Both the position numbers and the translations under genes were made by a program. The notes under the pieces are model-generated. The model was not told the origin of the DNA. It worked only from the letters and a program-made list of their open reading frames with translations, and did not search any database. A stretch of DNA of 64,000 bases from Paraburkholderia hiiakae. Lineage in GTDB: Bacteria; Pseudomonadota; Gammaproteobacteria; Burkholderiales; Burkholderiaceae. Positions 55,167 through 64,000 of this stretch are shown in pieces. The stretch covers positions 1 to 64,000 of the forward strand of contig NZ_CAJHCQ010000002.1 of NCBI RefSeq assembly GCF_904848665.1, given 5' to 3'. The first letter of the stretch is position 1, and each line of letters begins with the position of its first letter.

Positions 55167-55403
55167 TCACCGCTCAGGCAGGCCGGTGTGCTGCCACGCA
55201 CCGCGCCGCGCGTTCCGATCGCCCGCGCAAACGGCGAACCACGATGTGGTCCCGAGGTCGGTGATCCATTTGCCGACGAAGCGCACGCGCATTGGCCGGC
55301 GCAGCGCCTCGGCGCACAACAGTCGCTTCGGCAGCGGCTCGGGTATGAGAAACCGGCCAATTGCGCCCGTCGAAAGCGGACCTTGTTGCCACGACAGTCC
55401 CAT
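55167..55403 (-). pseudogene. DUF427 gene, 3'-truncated
   Basis: From the ATG at 55403 the frame reads MGLSWQQGPLSTGAIGRFLI, PEPLPKRLLCAEALRRPMRV and RFVGKWI, the opening of DUF427 proteins. After about residue 48 it switches to unrelated residues (WFAVCAGDRNARRGAW) and ends at 78, while the family goes on for well over 100 residues. The break lies 5 bp before the MOSC fusion gene, so a deletion probably joined the two. Confidence 0.65.
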
Positions 55404-55906
55404 TGCTGTGCTCCCGCCGTCAAGGTCGACCAGCCGGAATCGCGGACACCGCATCAACGCGCTCTCCACAACTCGGGCCGATCTTCCTGGACGAATGATG
55501 AGGCAGACAAAGCGTGCGCCGCACCCGTCAACTGACGCGCGGCACAAAGTCAGCCTAGTTTAAGCGGCCTCGCGGGAGAGCGCCGCGGCATCATTAATCG
55601 GATAAATGATGCCCTCCCGAGGGCCGCCAGCGCATCGGGGACTATCGACACCTTGGGCCCCGCGACACGGCATCCGCAATGCCTTCGGCTTTGGCGAACG
55701 GCTACCGTGCGCCACTCCGTACACCAGCGGTGCGTTTTCTGCACGCATTTAAGGGCGGCGCTACACTCGAGCGGTTGTCGAAAGGCCGTGTCCACGGGCC
55801 TGCACTTTGCCCCGCACATTAGGCGGGCAAAGCGGAACAGCCGGCGCGCGGACACCTCGATTGCACGATCAAGAACGACAAATCCCCACTCTCGGAGAGC
55901 CGCTCC
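55404..55906 (+). promoter_or_regulatory. Upstream region of the molybdenum hydroxylase operon
   Basis: No gene is supported here. It must hold the promoter of the plus-strand operon starting at 55907, and of the minus-strand MOSC gene. CGGAGAG is the ribosome-binding site of the first operon gene. I found no clear sigma-54 or palindromic site. Confidence 0.4.
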
Positions 55907-56362
55907 ATGACGACGCTAACCATCAACGGAGAAACTCATACGGTCGACGCGCCGCCCGACATGCCGCTGCTCTGGGTCCTGCGCGACATTGTCGGCCTCA
56001 CCGGCACGAAGTTTGGCTGCGGCATTGCACAGTGTGGCGCATGCACGGTGCATCTCGACGGCGAAGCGGCGCGCTCGTGCGTGCTGCCCGTGGCGGCCGT
56101 AGCAGACCGCAAGATCACGACCATCGAGGCTATCGGCGCCACGCCTGCGGGGCAGAAGGTGCAGAAGGCCTGGCGCGAGATCGACGTCGTGCAGTGCGGC
56201 TACTGTCAATCGGGGCAGGTGATGTCGGCGGCGGCGCTCATCGCCGCGAATCCGAACCCGAGCGACGCGGACATCGACGCCGCGATGGCGGGCAACATCT
56301 GCCGCTGTGGCACCTATGCGCGGATTCGCGCCGCCATCAAGCAAGCTGCGAAGGAGGCCTGA
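55907..56362 (+). CDS. 2Fe-2S subunit of a molybdenum hydroxylase
   Basis: 151 residues. First cluster: [20 protein letters not shown] then Cys; second: [20 protein letters not shown] and [12 protein letters not shown]. This is the small subunit of xanthine-oxidase-family dehydrogenases in the three-protein form (IorA, AldF or NicA type). It passes electrons from the Mo centre to the cytochrome. It ends 1 bp before the ATG of the next gene, which has GGAGG inside its end. Confidence 0.95.
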   Translation: MTTLTINGETHTVDAPPDMPLLWVLRDIVGLTGTKFGCGIAQCGACTVHLDGEAARSCVLPVAAVADRKITTIEAIGATPAGQKVQKAWREIDVVQCGYCQSGQVMSAAALIAANPNPSDADIDAAMAGNICRCGTYARIRAAIKQAAKEA

Positions 56363-56363
56363 C

Positions 56364-58628
56364 ATGTCACAGGGTCTCCTCGATGCGCAGAACGGCATGC
56401 CGCAACGCAAGCCGCAACACACCCCAAGCGGCCAATTCTCGCGCCGCACTTTTCTCAAACTCGGCGCGGCAGCGGGCGGCGGGCTGCTGCTCGGCATCAG
56501 CTTTTCCGCGGGCGCACAGGGCGACAGCCAGACGCGCAAGTCAATCGTTGGCGGCGATGGCAACGAAGCCCCGCAAGACGGCGTGTTCGAGCCGAACGCG
56601 TTCGTGCAGATCGACCGCTCGGGCAAGGTCACGCTCATCGTCCCGAAGGTGGAGATGGGGCAAGGCGTCTACACCTCGATTCCCATGCTGATCGCGGAAG
56701 AACTCGAAGTGCCGCTCGACAGCGTGACGATCGATCACGCGCCGCCCAATGCGCAGCTCTTCAGCGACCCGCTGCTGGGCGGCCAGCTCACAGGCGGCTC
56801 GACGTCGATTCGCTTTGCCTGGCAGCCCATGCGCGAAGCGGGCGCTGCCGCGCGCACCGTTCTGATTCAGGCCGCGGCGCAGCAGTGGCAAGTCGATCCG
56901 GCCAGTTGCCACGCCAGGGCGGGCGAGGTGCTGCACGACGCGAGCGGGCGGCGCATCGCCTATGGCCAACTCGTCGATGCGGCCGCGCACCTGCCCGTGC
57001 CGCAGAAGGTGGCGCTCAAGGACCCGAAAGACTTCACGCTGGTCGGCAAGCCCACCAGGCGCCTCGACTCGCCGGAGAAAGTGGACGGCTCGGCGCTCTT
57101 CGGCCTCGACGTGCGCCTGCCCGGCATGGTCTACGCCGCCATCGTGAACTGCCCCGTGTTCGGCGGCACGCTCGCAAAGGTCGACGACACGCGCGCGTTG
57201 CAGGTTCCCGGCGTCACGCAGATCGTGAAGATCGACAACGCCGTGGCCGTGATCGGCGCGCACACGTGGGCCGCGAAGCGAGGCGCGGCGGCGCTCGTCG
57301 TCGAATGGAACGAAGGCGCGGGCGCGAGCGTTTCCATGCAGCAGATCGTCGCCGATCTCGCGAGCGCCTCGCAACGCGAGGGCGCCGTCGCACGCAAGGA
57401 TGGCGACGTGCAGCAGGGGTTCGGCACCGCAAAAACGCGCATCGATGCGGTTTATCAGCAGCCGTTCCTTGCGCACGCAACGATGGAGCCGATCAACTGC
57501 ACGGTCCACGTGCAGCCCGACGGCTGCGAAATCTGGGTGGGCACTCAGGTGCCCACGCGCGCCGTGGACGCGGCCGTGGCTGTCACCGGCCTCAAGCCCG
57601 AGCAGATCACGCTGCACAATCACCTGCTCGGCGGCGGCTTTGGGCGACGGCTCGAAGTCGATGCGATCACCCAGGCGCTCAAGATCGGCAAGCAGCTCAA
57701 TGTGCCGGTGAAAGTGTTCTACACGCGCGAGGAGGACATTCAGCACGACATGTACCGGCCGTACTACTACGATCGCATCTCGGCCGGACTCGACGCGAAC
57801 GGCAAACCCGTGGCCTGGCAGCACCGCATTTCGGGTTCTTCGATCATGGCGCGTTTTGCGCCACCCGCCTTCCAGCACGGCGTGGACCCCGACGCCGTGG
57901 AAGTCGCCGCCGACCTGCCCTACGACCTGCCGAACCAGTTGATCGAATACGTGCGCGAGGAGCCGCATGCGGTGCCCACCGCGTTCTGGCGCGGCGTGGG
58001 ACCGACGCGCGGCACGTTCGTGGTGGAGAGCTTCGTCGACGAACTGGCCGTGGCCGCGAAAACCGATCCGGTCACCTACCGCCGTAATCTGCTCGGCAAG
58101 TCGCCGCGCGCGCTGGGCGTGCTCGACGTAGCCACACGCGCCGCGAACTGGGGTCCGCCCATGCCGAAGGGCCAGGGGCGCGGCGTTTCGGTGATGCACG
58201 CGTTCGGCAGCTTCCTCAGCATGGTCGCGGACGTCACCGTGGACGACGGCGAGGTGCGCGTGAACCGCGTGGTGTGCGCCGTGGATTGCGGCATGGCCGT
58301 GAATCCCGAGACCATCGAGGCGCAGATCCAGGGCGGCATCGTGTTCGGCATCACCGCCGCGTTGTGGGGGGAAATCACCATCGAGCGCGGACGCGTCACG
58401 CAAACCAACTTCACCGACTACCGGATCATGCGCATCGACCAGATGCCGGTGATCGAAGTCCATATGGTGAAAAGCACCGAAGCGCCCGGCGGGATCGGCG
58501 AACCCGGCACCTCGGCGGTCATTCCGGCCGTGGCGAATGCGATCTATGCGGCCACCGGAAAGCGTCTGCGGCATTTGCCCGTGGGCCGCCAGCTCGTGAA
58601 CGCGAGCGCGTCCGCGCAATCGGCGTGA
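56364..58628 (+). CDS. Tat-exported molybdopterin subunit (IorB/aldehyde dehydrogenase-like)
   Basis: 754 residues from the ATG at 56364. A twin-arginine signal (SRRTFLKLGAAAGGGLLLGI) sends the folded complex to the periplasm. Family marks: IVPKVEMGQGVYTSIPMLIA, LGGQLTGGSTSIRFAW, HNHLLGGGFGRRLEVDAI, and the late GGIGEPGTSAVIPAVANAIY with the Glu that acts as general base. This is the MCD-binding large subunit. Together with the 2Fe-2S protein and a triheme cytochrome it hydroxylates an aldehyde or N-heterocycle; the sequence does not tell which. Confidence 0.95.
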   Translation: MSQGLLDAQNGMPQRKPQHTPSGQFSRRTFLKLGAAAGGGLLLGISFSAGAQGDSQTRKSIVGGDGNEAPQDGVFEPNAFVQIDRSGKVTLIVPKVEMGQGVYTSIPMLIAEELEVPLDSVTIDHAPPNAQLFSDPLLGGQLTGGSTSIRFAWQPMREAGAAARTVLIQAAAQQWQVDPASCHARAGEVLHDASGRRIAYGQLVDAAAHLPVPQKVALKDPKDFTLVGKPTRRLDSPEKVDGSALFGLDVRLPGMVYAAIVNCPVFGGTLAKVDDTRALQVPGVTQIVKIDNAVAVIGAHTWAAKRGAAALVVEWNEGAGASVSMQQIVADLASASQREGAVARKDGDVQQGFGTAKTRIDAVYQQPFLAHATMEPINCTVHVQPDGCEIWVGTQVPTRAVDAAVAVTGLKPEQITLHNHLLGGGFGRRLEVDAITQALKIGKQLNVPVKVFYTREEDIQHDMYRPYYYDRISAGLDANGKPVAWQHRISGSSIMARFAPPAFQHGVDPDAVEVAADLPYDLPNQLIEYVREEPHAVPTAFWRGVGPTRGTFVVESFVDELAVAAKTDPVTYRRNLLGKSPRALGVLDVATRAANWGPPMPKGQGRGVSVMHAFGSFLSMVADVTVDDGEVRVNRVVCAVDCGMAVNPETIEAQIQGGIVFGITAALWGEITIERGRVTQTNFTDYRIMRIDQMPVIEVHMVKSTEAPGGIGEPGTSAVIPAVANAIYAATGKRLRHLPVGRQLVNASASAQSA

Positions 58629-58639
58629 GGGAGCGAACC

Positions 58640-59974
58640 ATGACGACAACGATCGAAGCATCCCAACGGGCCCGCGGCCTGCGCCGCGCTGGCGGCGACG
58701 GCGCAAAGCTCGCGCTTGCCCTCGCGGCCGCCGCGACGCTCGCCTGCGTGAGCGGGCGCCCCGCCCTCGCGGCGGACGCCGCCACGATCCAGCGCGGCGC
58801 GTATCTCGCCGCCGTGGGCGACTGCGCGGCATGCCACACGGCGCCGCACGGCAAGCCGTTTGCGGGCGGCCTGCCGATGAACACACCGCTCGGACGCATC
58901 TACACGACCAACATCACGCCCGACCCGGACACCGGCATTGGCGGCTACACGCAGGCGGACTTCGCGCGCGCCATGCGCGAGGGCGTCGCGAAAGACGGCC
59001 ACAACCTCTATCCGGCGATGCCTTATCCCTCGTATGCGAAGGTCCGCGACGAAGACGTTGCCGCGCTCTACGCGTACTTCATGCAGGGCGTGCAACCCGT
59101 CAAGCAGAGCAACCGCGCCGCCGACATCAAGTGGCCGATGAACATGCGCTGGCCGCTCAAGATCTGGAACGCCGTCTTTCTCGAGAAGGGGGCCTACCAG
59201 GACAAAGCGGGCAAGGACGCAGCATGGAACCGCGGCGCGTACCTCGTGCAGGGTCTCGGCCATTGCGGCTCCTGCCACACGCCGCGCGGCATCGGTTTCA
59301 ACGAGAAGGCGTTCGACGAAAGCGGCGACGCCTGGCTCACGGGCGCCGCGCTCGACGGCTGGTTCGCCTCGAACCTGACGGGGGAACACAACACGGGCCT
59401 CGGGCGCTGGAGCGAAGCGGACCTCGCGCAGTTCCTGAAGACAGGCGCGAACCAGCACGCCTCGGCGTTCGGCGCGATGACCGATGTGGTCAACAAGAGC
59501 ACCCAGGCGATGAACGACGCGGACGTCAACGCGATCGCGGCCTACCTGAAGTCGCTGCCGGCGAAGGGCGGCGATGGCGGACCGGCGTATGCGTATGACG
59601 CGCAGGCGACGAAGGTATCGCTCTCGCGCCCGGCAAACGATGCGGGCGCGCGCGTCTACACGGCGTATTGCATGCACTGCCACGGCGCCGACGGGCGCGG
59701 CTTCGCGCCGATGTTCGCGCCGCTCGCGGGCAATCCGAATGTGCTGGAGAAGGACGCGTCGTCGCTCATCAACGTCACGCTCAACGGCACCGGCGATCTC
59801 GTGATCCAGGGCATGCCCGCGCCATACCCCATGCCCGCTTACGCAGATGTCCTAAGCGACAAGCAGATCGCCGACGTGCTCACGTTCGTGCGTGCGGGGT
59901 GGAACAACAAGGCAGGCGGGGTGGGCGCGGCGGAGGTGGCGAAGATGCGCACGAGGACGCAGGCTGCACGGTAG
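58640..59974 (+). CDS. Triheme cytochrome c of the molybdenum hydroxylase
   Basis: 444 residues from the ATG at 58640 (GAGGGAG upstream). A signal peptide ends near RPALAA. Three heme sites: CAACH (about residue 64), CGSCH (about 211) and CMHCH (about 345), the usual three-domain layout of alcohol or aldehyde dehydrogenase cytochromes. It takes electrons from the 2Fe-2S subunit and hands them to the respiratory chain in the periplasm. It is the last gene of the operon; a strong hairpin follows at 59989. Confidence 0.95.
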   Translation: MTTTIEASQRARGLRRAGGDGAKLALALAAAATLACVSGRPALAADAATIQRGAYLAAVGDCAACHTAPHGKPFAGGLPMNTPLGRIYTTNITPDPDTGIGGYTQADFARAMREGVAKDGHNLYPAMPYPSYAKVRDEDVAALYAYFMQGVQPVKQSNRAADIKWPMNMRWPLKIWNAVFLEKGAYQDKAGKDAAWNRGAYLVQGLGHCGSCHTPRGIGFNEKAFDESGDAWLTGAALDGWFASNLTGEHNTGLGRWSEADLAQFLKTGANQHASAFGAMTDVVNKSTQAMNDADVNAIAAYLKSLPAKGGDGGPAYAYDAQATKVSLSRPANDAGARVYTAYCMHCHGADGRGFAPMFAPLAGNPNVLEKDASSLINVTLNGTGDLVIQGMPAPYPMPAYADVLSDKQIADVLTFVRAGWNNKAGGVGAAEVAKMRTRTQAAR

Positions 59975-59988
59975 GAAGGAGTGTTGAA

Positions 59989-60026
59989 ACAATCGCGCCG
60001 GCCATGAAAGCGGCCGGCGCGATTGT
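59989..60026. terminator. Bidirectional terminator hairpin
   Basis: ACAATCGCGCCGGCC and GGCCGGCGCGATTGT form a perfect 15-bp stem with loop ATGAAAGC between two convergent genes (cytochrome c stop at 59974, binding protein stop at 60059). Both flanks lack a long T-run, but the stem is very stable. Confidence 0.75.
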
Positions 60027-60058
60027 CGCAAGGCGCTTGTAGCAAAGCGCCGGTAGCG

Positions 60059-60862
60059 TTAGTGAGCGAGCGGCTGCGTCACGTCCTGACCGAACCACTG
60101 CATGGAGATCTTCTTGAGCGTGCCGTCCTGCTTGAGCGAGGTGAGCGCGTCGTTGATCGCCTTCTCGAACTTCGGATTGCCCTTGCGGAACGGAATGGCC
60201 ATTTCCTGATCGGCGCCCGGCACCACGGCGCCCGGACGCAGCGGCAGATTCGACGTCTTGATGATGTACGGCAGCATCAGGCGGTCGTCCATCGTCGCGT
60301 CGATGCGCTTCGTGGCCAGGTCGCGCAGCTTCTCGGGCGCGCCGGGATACGTTTGCACGTTGATGCCCGGCACGGCGCGCGCCATCTGGTCATAGTTGGT
60401 GCCGAGCGTCACGCCGAGCTTCTTGTCGCCCTTGAATTCTTCGAGCGTCTTGAACTCGCGCTTGTCGTCGGAGCGCTGAATGAGCTGGGCCGCCGAATAC
60501 GTGTACGGCTGACTGAAGTCGAGCGCCTGCTGGCGTTGCGGCGTGATGGTCACCTGATTGACGATCACGTCGAACTTGCCGGCCTGCAGCGCCGCGATAA
60601 TGCCGCTCCATTCGGTGGGAATGAACTCGGGCTTGACCCCAAGCTTGGCCGCCACGGCCTTCGCGACGTCCACGTCGAAGCCGACGAGATCGCCCTTGCT
60701 GTCACGGGAATCGAACGGGGGATAGGTGCCTTCGAGACCGATCTTGAGCACCCCGGCCTGTTTGACGGAATCGAGCAGATCTTCCGCATGGGCGGAAATG
60801 GCGGTAAATCCCAGTGCCGATACGGCAAGCGCGCTAGTGAACAGGAGCTTCGTCAACTTCAT
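60059..60862 (-). CDS. Polar amino-acid ABC transporter substrate-binding protein
   Basis: 267 residues. Signal peptide MKLTKLLFTSALAVSALGFT, cleavage after AHA. Family-3 solute-binding marks: LKIGLEGTYPPFDSRDSKGD, LVGFDVDVAKAVA, and the amino-acid-binding QVTITPQRQQALDFSQPYTY. It captures an amino acid in the periplasm for an ABC importer. The permease is not in the window; the ATPase at 63261 is a candidate partner, with hutG and hutF between them. Histidine or glutamate-like ligand suggested by context only. Confidence 0.93.
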   Translation of the reverse strand: MKLTKLLFTSALAVSALGFTAISAHAEDLLDSVKQAGVLKIGLEGTYPPFDSRDSKGDLVGFDVDVAKAVAAKLGVKPEFIPTEWSGIIAALQAGKFDVIVNQVTITPQRQQALDFSQPYTYSAAQLIQRSDDKREFKTLEEFKGDKKLGVTLGTNYDQMARAVPGINVQTYPGAPEKLRDLATKRIDATMDDRLMLPYIIKTSNLPLRPGAVVPGADQEMAIPFRKGNPKFEKAINDALTSLKQDGTLKKISMQWFGQDVTQPLAH

Positions 60863-61028
60863 TCAACTTCCCCTCTTTATCTGGATGTCTGGACTGCTTC
60901 GCGATGGCACATCAGCGCCCCCCGAGGCCGCGTCGCTAGAGAATACTACGATCGGCAGCGCGATCGTAGCCCGCACAACTGAGTACTTTCCCGCGCTAAA
61001 GCGGCGCGAAACGCTGCACGGGGTGCCA

Positions 61029-61838
61029 TCAGCCCGCCGAGGCATTTATCGCCTTCACCGCCTCTAACGCGCCGCCCACCATCTCGCGCACCACCGGCTC
61101 GACTTTCTGCGCGAGCGTCGGCACGTAGTCGAAGGGCGCTGCCTCGCTCATGTACGTCGACTGGCACATTTCGAGTTGCACGGCATGCACGCCGTCCTGT
61201 GGCGCGCCGTAATGACGCGTGTTGTAGCCGCCCTTGAAACGGCCGTTCGCGATCCACGTGAAGTCGCTCGCAGATGCCGCGCGCTCGACCGCCGCCTGGA
61301 CCGCGGGCGCCGCCGTGCGTCCGTCCTGCGTGCCGATGTTCAGATCGGGCAGCTTGCCGTCGAATAGCCGTGGCAGCACGCTCGCAATCGAGTGCGCTTC
61401 CCACAGCAGCACGTTGGCGTGCTGCGCGCGCAGGCGCTGCAGCTCGGCGCGCAGCGCATCGTGATACGGCTGCCAGTACGTGGCGACGCGGCTTTGCCGC
61501 TCATGCGCGTCAGGCACACGGCCCTCGCGATAGAGCGCCTCGCCGCGAAACGTTTCGGTCGGGCACAGCGAAGTCGTCGTCTGCCCCGGATACAGGCTTT
61601 CGTCATTGGGCGGCCGGTTCAGGTCGATCACATAGCGAGACACGCGCGCACCGAGTATCGTCGCGCCCAATGACTTCGCAAACGCATAGAGCCGGTCGAG
61701 ATGCCAGTCGGTATCGGCGACCGTGAGCGCGATATCCGTATAGGCGTCGCGCAGTGGCTCGGGTATCTGCGTGCCGAGGTGGGGAATCGAGATCAGTAGC
61801 GGCGCCGTGCCGCGTTCGAGCAAAAAGAGGTCGGTCAT
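61029..61838 (-). CDS. hutG: N-formylglutamate deformylase
   Basis: 269 residues from the ATG at 61838, with GGAG upstream. Family marks: PLLISIPHLGTQIPE, VADTDWHLDRLYAFAKSLGA, RYVIDLNRPPNDESLYPGQ, LLWEAHSIASVLPRLFDGKL and FKGGYNTRHYGAPQDGVHAV. It hydrolyses N-formylglutamate to glutamate and formate, the last step of the five-step histidine pathway. It follows hutF by 27 bp. Confidence 0.95.
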   Translation of the reverse strand: MTDLFLLERGTAPLLISIPHLGTQIPEPLRDAYTDIALTVADTDWHLDRLYAFAKSLGATILGARVSRYVIDLNRPPNDESLYPGQTTTSLCPTETFRGEALYREGRVPDAHERQSRVATYWQPYHDALRAELQRLRAQHANVLLWEAHSIASVLPRLFDGKLPDLNIGTQDGRTAAPAVQAAVERAASASDFTWIANGRFKGGYNTRHYGAPQDGVHAVQLEMCQSTYMSEAAPFDYVPTLAQKVEPVVREMVGGALEAVKAINASAG

Positions 61839-61865
61839 GTGGGCTCCGTTCGGTTGGCCGGGCAC

Positions 61866-63257
61866 TCAGGCGTCGGCGAGGAGATGGTGCAGCGCCTTGC
61901 GATAGTCGGCGTACAGGCGCGTTTCGTCGCGGTGGCGCCGCTGCGCGACGACTTGCTCGCCGCTCACATACACGTCGCGCACGGGCGTCTCGCCGTGCTC
62001 GCAGAACACGACTGAGGAAAGCCAGGTTTGCGGATGCTGCTGCGTGAGGCTCGGATGCTGTGCGTCGAGCACGAGCCAGTCGGCGCGGGCGCCCTCCTGC
62101 AATGCGCCCACCGCGCGTCCTGTGGCGCGCGCGCCGCCAGCGAGCGCCGCGTCGAACAGTCGGTCGGCGACCTGCGCGGTCTCGGGCGACGCGAGCACGT
62201 TGCGTTCGCGCCGCGTGAGCCGCTGCCCGTATTCGAGCAGGCGCAGTTCGGCGCGCCAGTCCACGCCGATATGGCTATCGGAGCCGATGCCGAAAGCGCC
62301 CTGCGCCGCCAGGTAGTCGCGGGCCGGGAAGATGCCGTCGCCGAGATTCGCCTCCGTCGTGAGGCACAAGCCCGCCACTGCGCCGCTCTTCGCGAGCGCC
62401 AGCGTCTCGTTCATGTCGACGTGAGTCGCATGCACGAGACACCATCGCGCGTTCACGTCGAAGCGATCGAGCAGCCATCGCAGGGGCCGCGCGCCCTCGG
62501 CTGCGAGGCACGCGTCCACTTCGGCTGTCTGCTCGGCGATGTGGATATGCACGGGCGCGTGTGGCAACACGGCATCGAGTCCTTCTAGCAGCACGCGTAA
62601 CGAGTCCTGCGAAACCGCGCGCAGCGAATGGGGCGCTACGCCATAGCGCAATGCCCCGTGTTCCGGCTGAAAGCGTCGCATTGATTCAACGATGGCGAGC
62701 AACTGGTCGGGCGTGTTGATGAAGCGCCGCTGGTCGTCGCGCGGCGCTTGCTCGCCAAAGCCGCTGTACTGGTAAAGCACCGGCAGCATGGTCATGCCAA
62801 TGCCGCTCCCCTCTGCGGCCTTCACCACACGCTGCGCCAGTTCAGCGGGGCTCGTATAACGCTGGCCGTCCTGCGCGTGATGCACGTAGTGGAACTCGCA
62901 GACGGACGTGTAGCCCGCTTTGAGCATTTCGACGTAGAGCCAGCTCGCGACCGCGGCAAGATCATCAGGCGTGATGCGTGCAGCGAACCGGTACATCAGG
63001 TCGCGCCAGCTCCAGAAGCTGTCGGTGGGATTCGCGCGATATTCGGTGAGGCCCGCCATCGCGCGCTGGAACGCGTGCGAATGAAGATTAGGCATGCCAG
63101 GCATGAGCGGACCCGCCGCATACGCGACGCCCTTCGGCGCTTGCGCGAGATCGGGTGTCACACCGCGCAGCGTGCCCGTTGCGTCCCATTCGAGCAGCAC
63201 GTTGCGGCGCCAGCCGCCGGGCAGGTACGCGTGGTCTGCGAAGAGCGTGTTCGTCAT
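61866..63257 (-). CDS. hutF: Formimidoylglutamate deiminase
   Basis: 463 residues. Amidohydrolase fold with metal-binding HxH in PGMPNLHSHAFQRAMAG, further His in VHIHIAEQTAEV and WCLVHATHVDMNE, and Asp in FGIGSDSHIGVDW. It converts N-formimidoyl-glutamate to N-formylglutamate and ammonia, the step that defines the five-step histidine route together with hutG. It lies 3 bp after the ATPase gene. Confidence 0.95.
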   Translation of the reverse strand: MTNTLFADHAYLPGGWRRNVLLEWDATGTLRGVTPDLAQAPKGVAYAAGPLMPGMPNLHSHAFQRAMAGLTEYRANPTDSFWSWRDLMYRFAARITPDDLAAVASWLYVEMLKAGYTSVCEFHYVHHAQDGQRYTSPAELAQRVVKAAEGSGIGMTMLPVLYQYSGFGEQAPRDDQRRFINTPDQLLAIVESMRRFQPEHGALRYGVAPHSLRAVSQDSLRVLLEGLDAVLPHAPVHIHIAEQTAEVDACLAAEGARPLRWLLDRFDVNARWCLVHATHVDMNETLALAKSGAVAGLCLTTEANLGDGIFPARDYLAAQGAFGIGSDSHIGVDWRAELRLLEYGQRLTRRERNVLASPETAQVADRLFDAALAGGARATGRAVGALQEGARADWLVLDAQHPSLTQQHPQTWLSSVVFCEHGETPVRDVYVSGEQVVAQRRHRDETRLYADYRKALHHLLADA

Positions 63258-63260
63258 AGC

Positions 63261-64000
63261 TCATGCCCGCGACAACACCGCTTGCAGGAAGCTACGCGTG
63301 CGCGGCTGCGCCGGCGCGGTAAAGATCGTCGACGGCGGCCCTGCCTCGACGATCTCACCGCCGTCCATCACCACCACGACATCGGCCACTTCCTTCGCGA
63401 AGCCCATCTCGTGGGTGACGACCACCATGGTCATGCCCTCGGAAGCCAGCAGCTTCATGACCTGCAGCACCTCGCCAACCAGCTCCGGGTCGAGCGCCGA
63501 AGTCGGCTCGTCGAACAGCATCACGCGCGGCTGCATGGCGAGCGCGCGCGCAATGGCGACACGCTGCTTCTGCCCGCCCGAAAGGCTCGCCGGCATCACA
63601 TGCGCCTTGTGCGCGAGCCCGACTTTCTCGAGCAGGGCAAGCGCGGCAGACTCGGCCTGCGGCTTCGAAGCGCCGCGCAACATGCGCGGCCCAACCGTGA
63701 TGTTGTGCAACACCGAAAGGTGCGGAAACAGGTTGAACGACTGGAACACCATGCCGACTTCAGTCCGCAGCGTATTGAGCGCGCGCTCCTTGAGCATCGC
63801 GCCGTTCTCCACGAGGCGATGACCGCAGATATCGACCGTGCCGCCCTCGGGCTGCTCGAGCCCGTTGCAGCAACGCAGGAACGTGCTTTTGCCCGAACCG
63901 CTCGGGCCGATCACGACGACCACCTGCTGCGGCTGAATATCGAAGTCGATGCCATTGAGCACGAGGTGCGAGCCAAACGACTTCTTGAGTCCGCGAATGC
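63261..64000 (-). CDS. Amino-acid ABC transporter ATP-binding protein, 5' end outside window
   Basis: About 246 residues visible; the frame is open to the window edge and reads [19 protein letters not shown] before the first internal Met, so the true start is beyond 64000. Walker [10 protein letters not shown], signature [16 protein letters not shown], Walker [16 protein letters not shown] and switch His in VVVTHEMGF. Polar amino-acid type (HisP/GlnQ). It is coupled to hutF (3-bp gap), so histidine or urocanate uptake is likely. Confidence 0.95.
   Translation of the reverse strand, partial: IRGLKKSFGSHLVLNGIDFDIQPQQVVVVIGPSGSGKSTFLRCCNGLEQPEGGTVDICGHRLVENGAMLKERALNTLRTEVGMVFQSFNLFPHLSVLHNITVGPRMLRGASKPQAESAALALLEKVGLAHKAHVMPASLSGGQKQRVAIARALAMQPRVMLFDEPTSALDPELVGEVLQVMKLLASEGMTMVVVTHEMGFAKEVADVVVVMDGGEIVEAGPPSTIFTAPAQPRTRSFLQAVLSRA

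Noticed and set aside
56541..58886. 781-codon minus-strand frame across the molybdenum hydroxylase gene
   Set aside because: Antisense shadow; His- and Arg-rich composition typical of reverse frames of GC-rich genes.

Overview
The window is high-GC chromosomal or chromid DNA from a Burkholderiaceae-like betaproteobacterium, Paraburkholderia or Caballeronia in style. This is inferred from gene content and codon bias; no rRNA or other marker gene is present to fix the species. No tRNA, rRNA or CRISPR array was found.

Left part (1-11.6 kb) is gene-poor and decaying. The end of an IS3-family element truncates a purine permease. It is followed by a tandem pair of small unknown proteins, an orphan CheY, and an electrophile/xenobiotic cluster (alpha/beta hydrolase, quinone oxidoreductase, remnants of a SnoaL-like protein and an Old Yellow Enzyme). 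Next comes a tandem duplication of a C39/papain-like cysteine peptidase, one copy frameshifted. Remnants of a cupin gene also lie here.

11.9-16.7 kb is a minus-strand envelope operon: unknown protein, DUF3302 protein, HlyD-type adaptor, NodT-type outer-membrane channel, beta-barrel protein. It has no inner-membrane pump gene. 16.9-22 kb holds a degenerate EAL protein, a LuxR-type response regulator and a large hybrid histidine kinase. A perfect 20-bp inverted repeat lies between the envelope operon and this signalling block.

23.3-42.9 kb, all on the minus strand, is the most striking part: two separate mixed-acid fermentation modules. Module 1 is OFA-family MFS transporter, acetate kinase, pyruvate formate-lyase (PFL), PFL activase and long-form phosphotransacetylase. 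Module 2 is PFL, PFL activase, AspT/YidE-type transporter, short phosphotransacylase, acetate kinase and a voltage-gated-type K+ channel with a zinc ribbon. Each module can in principle turn pyruvate into formate plus acetyl-CoA and then acetate plus ATP, with a transporter for acids. A secreted hydrolase and a TerC protein lie between them. PFL is uncommon in these mostly respiratory bacteria, and the two modules differ in gene order and in phosphotransacylase type, so they are not a simple duplication.

43.8-50 kb: a CACHE-like/PAS/GGDEF diguanylate cyclase, a small membrane protein, a short unknown protein, a head-to-head pair of broken genes (dodecin and alaE), and a BBE-like flavoprotein. 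50-53.4 kb: a DUF4242 protein and a 1016-residue LuxR-type ATPase regulator with an N-terminal zinc ribbon, divergent from the flavoprotein across an 8-bp dyad. 53.4-60 kb: a MOSC-ferredoxin reductase-ferredoxin fusion, a truncated DUF427 gene, and a periplasmic molybdenum hydroxylase trio (2Fe-2S subunit, Tat-exported Mo subunit, triheme cytochrome c). 60-64 kb: histidine-utilisation genes (HutG, HutF) with a polar amino-acid ABC substrate-binding protein and an ATPase that runs off the window.

A dispersed element (TTGAYAWRTC-type palindrome, ACTATAT, 21 nt, ATGCG) occurs three times in close form, with a fourth looser copy, and has no assigned function.
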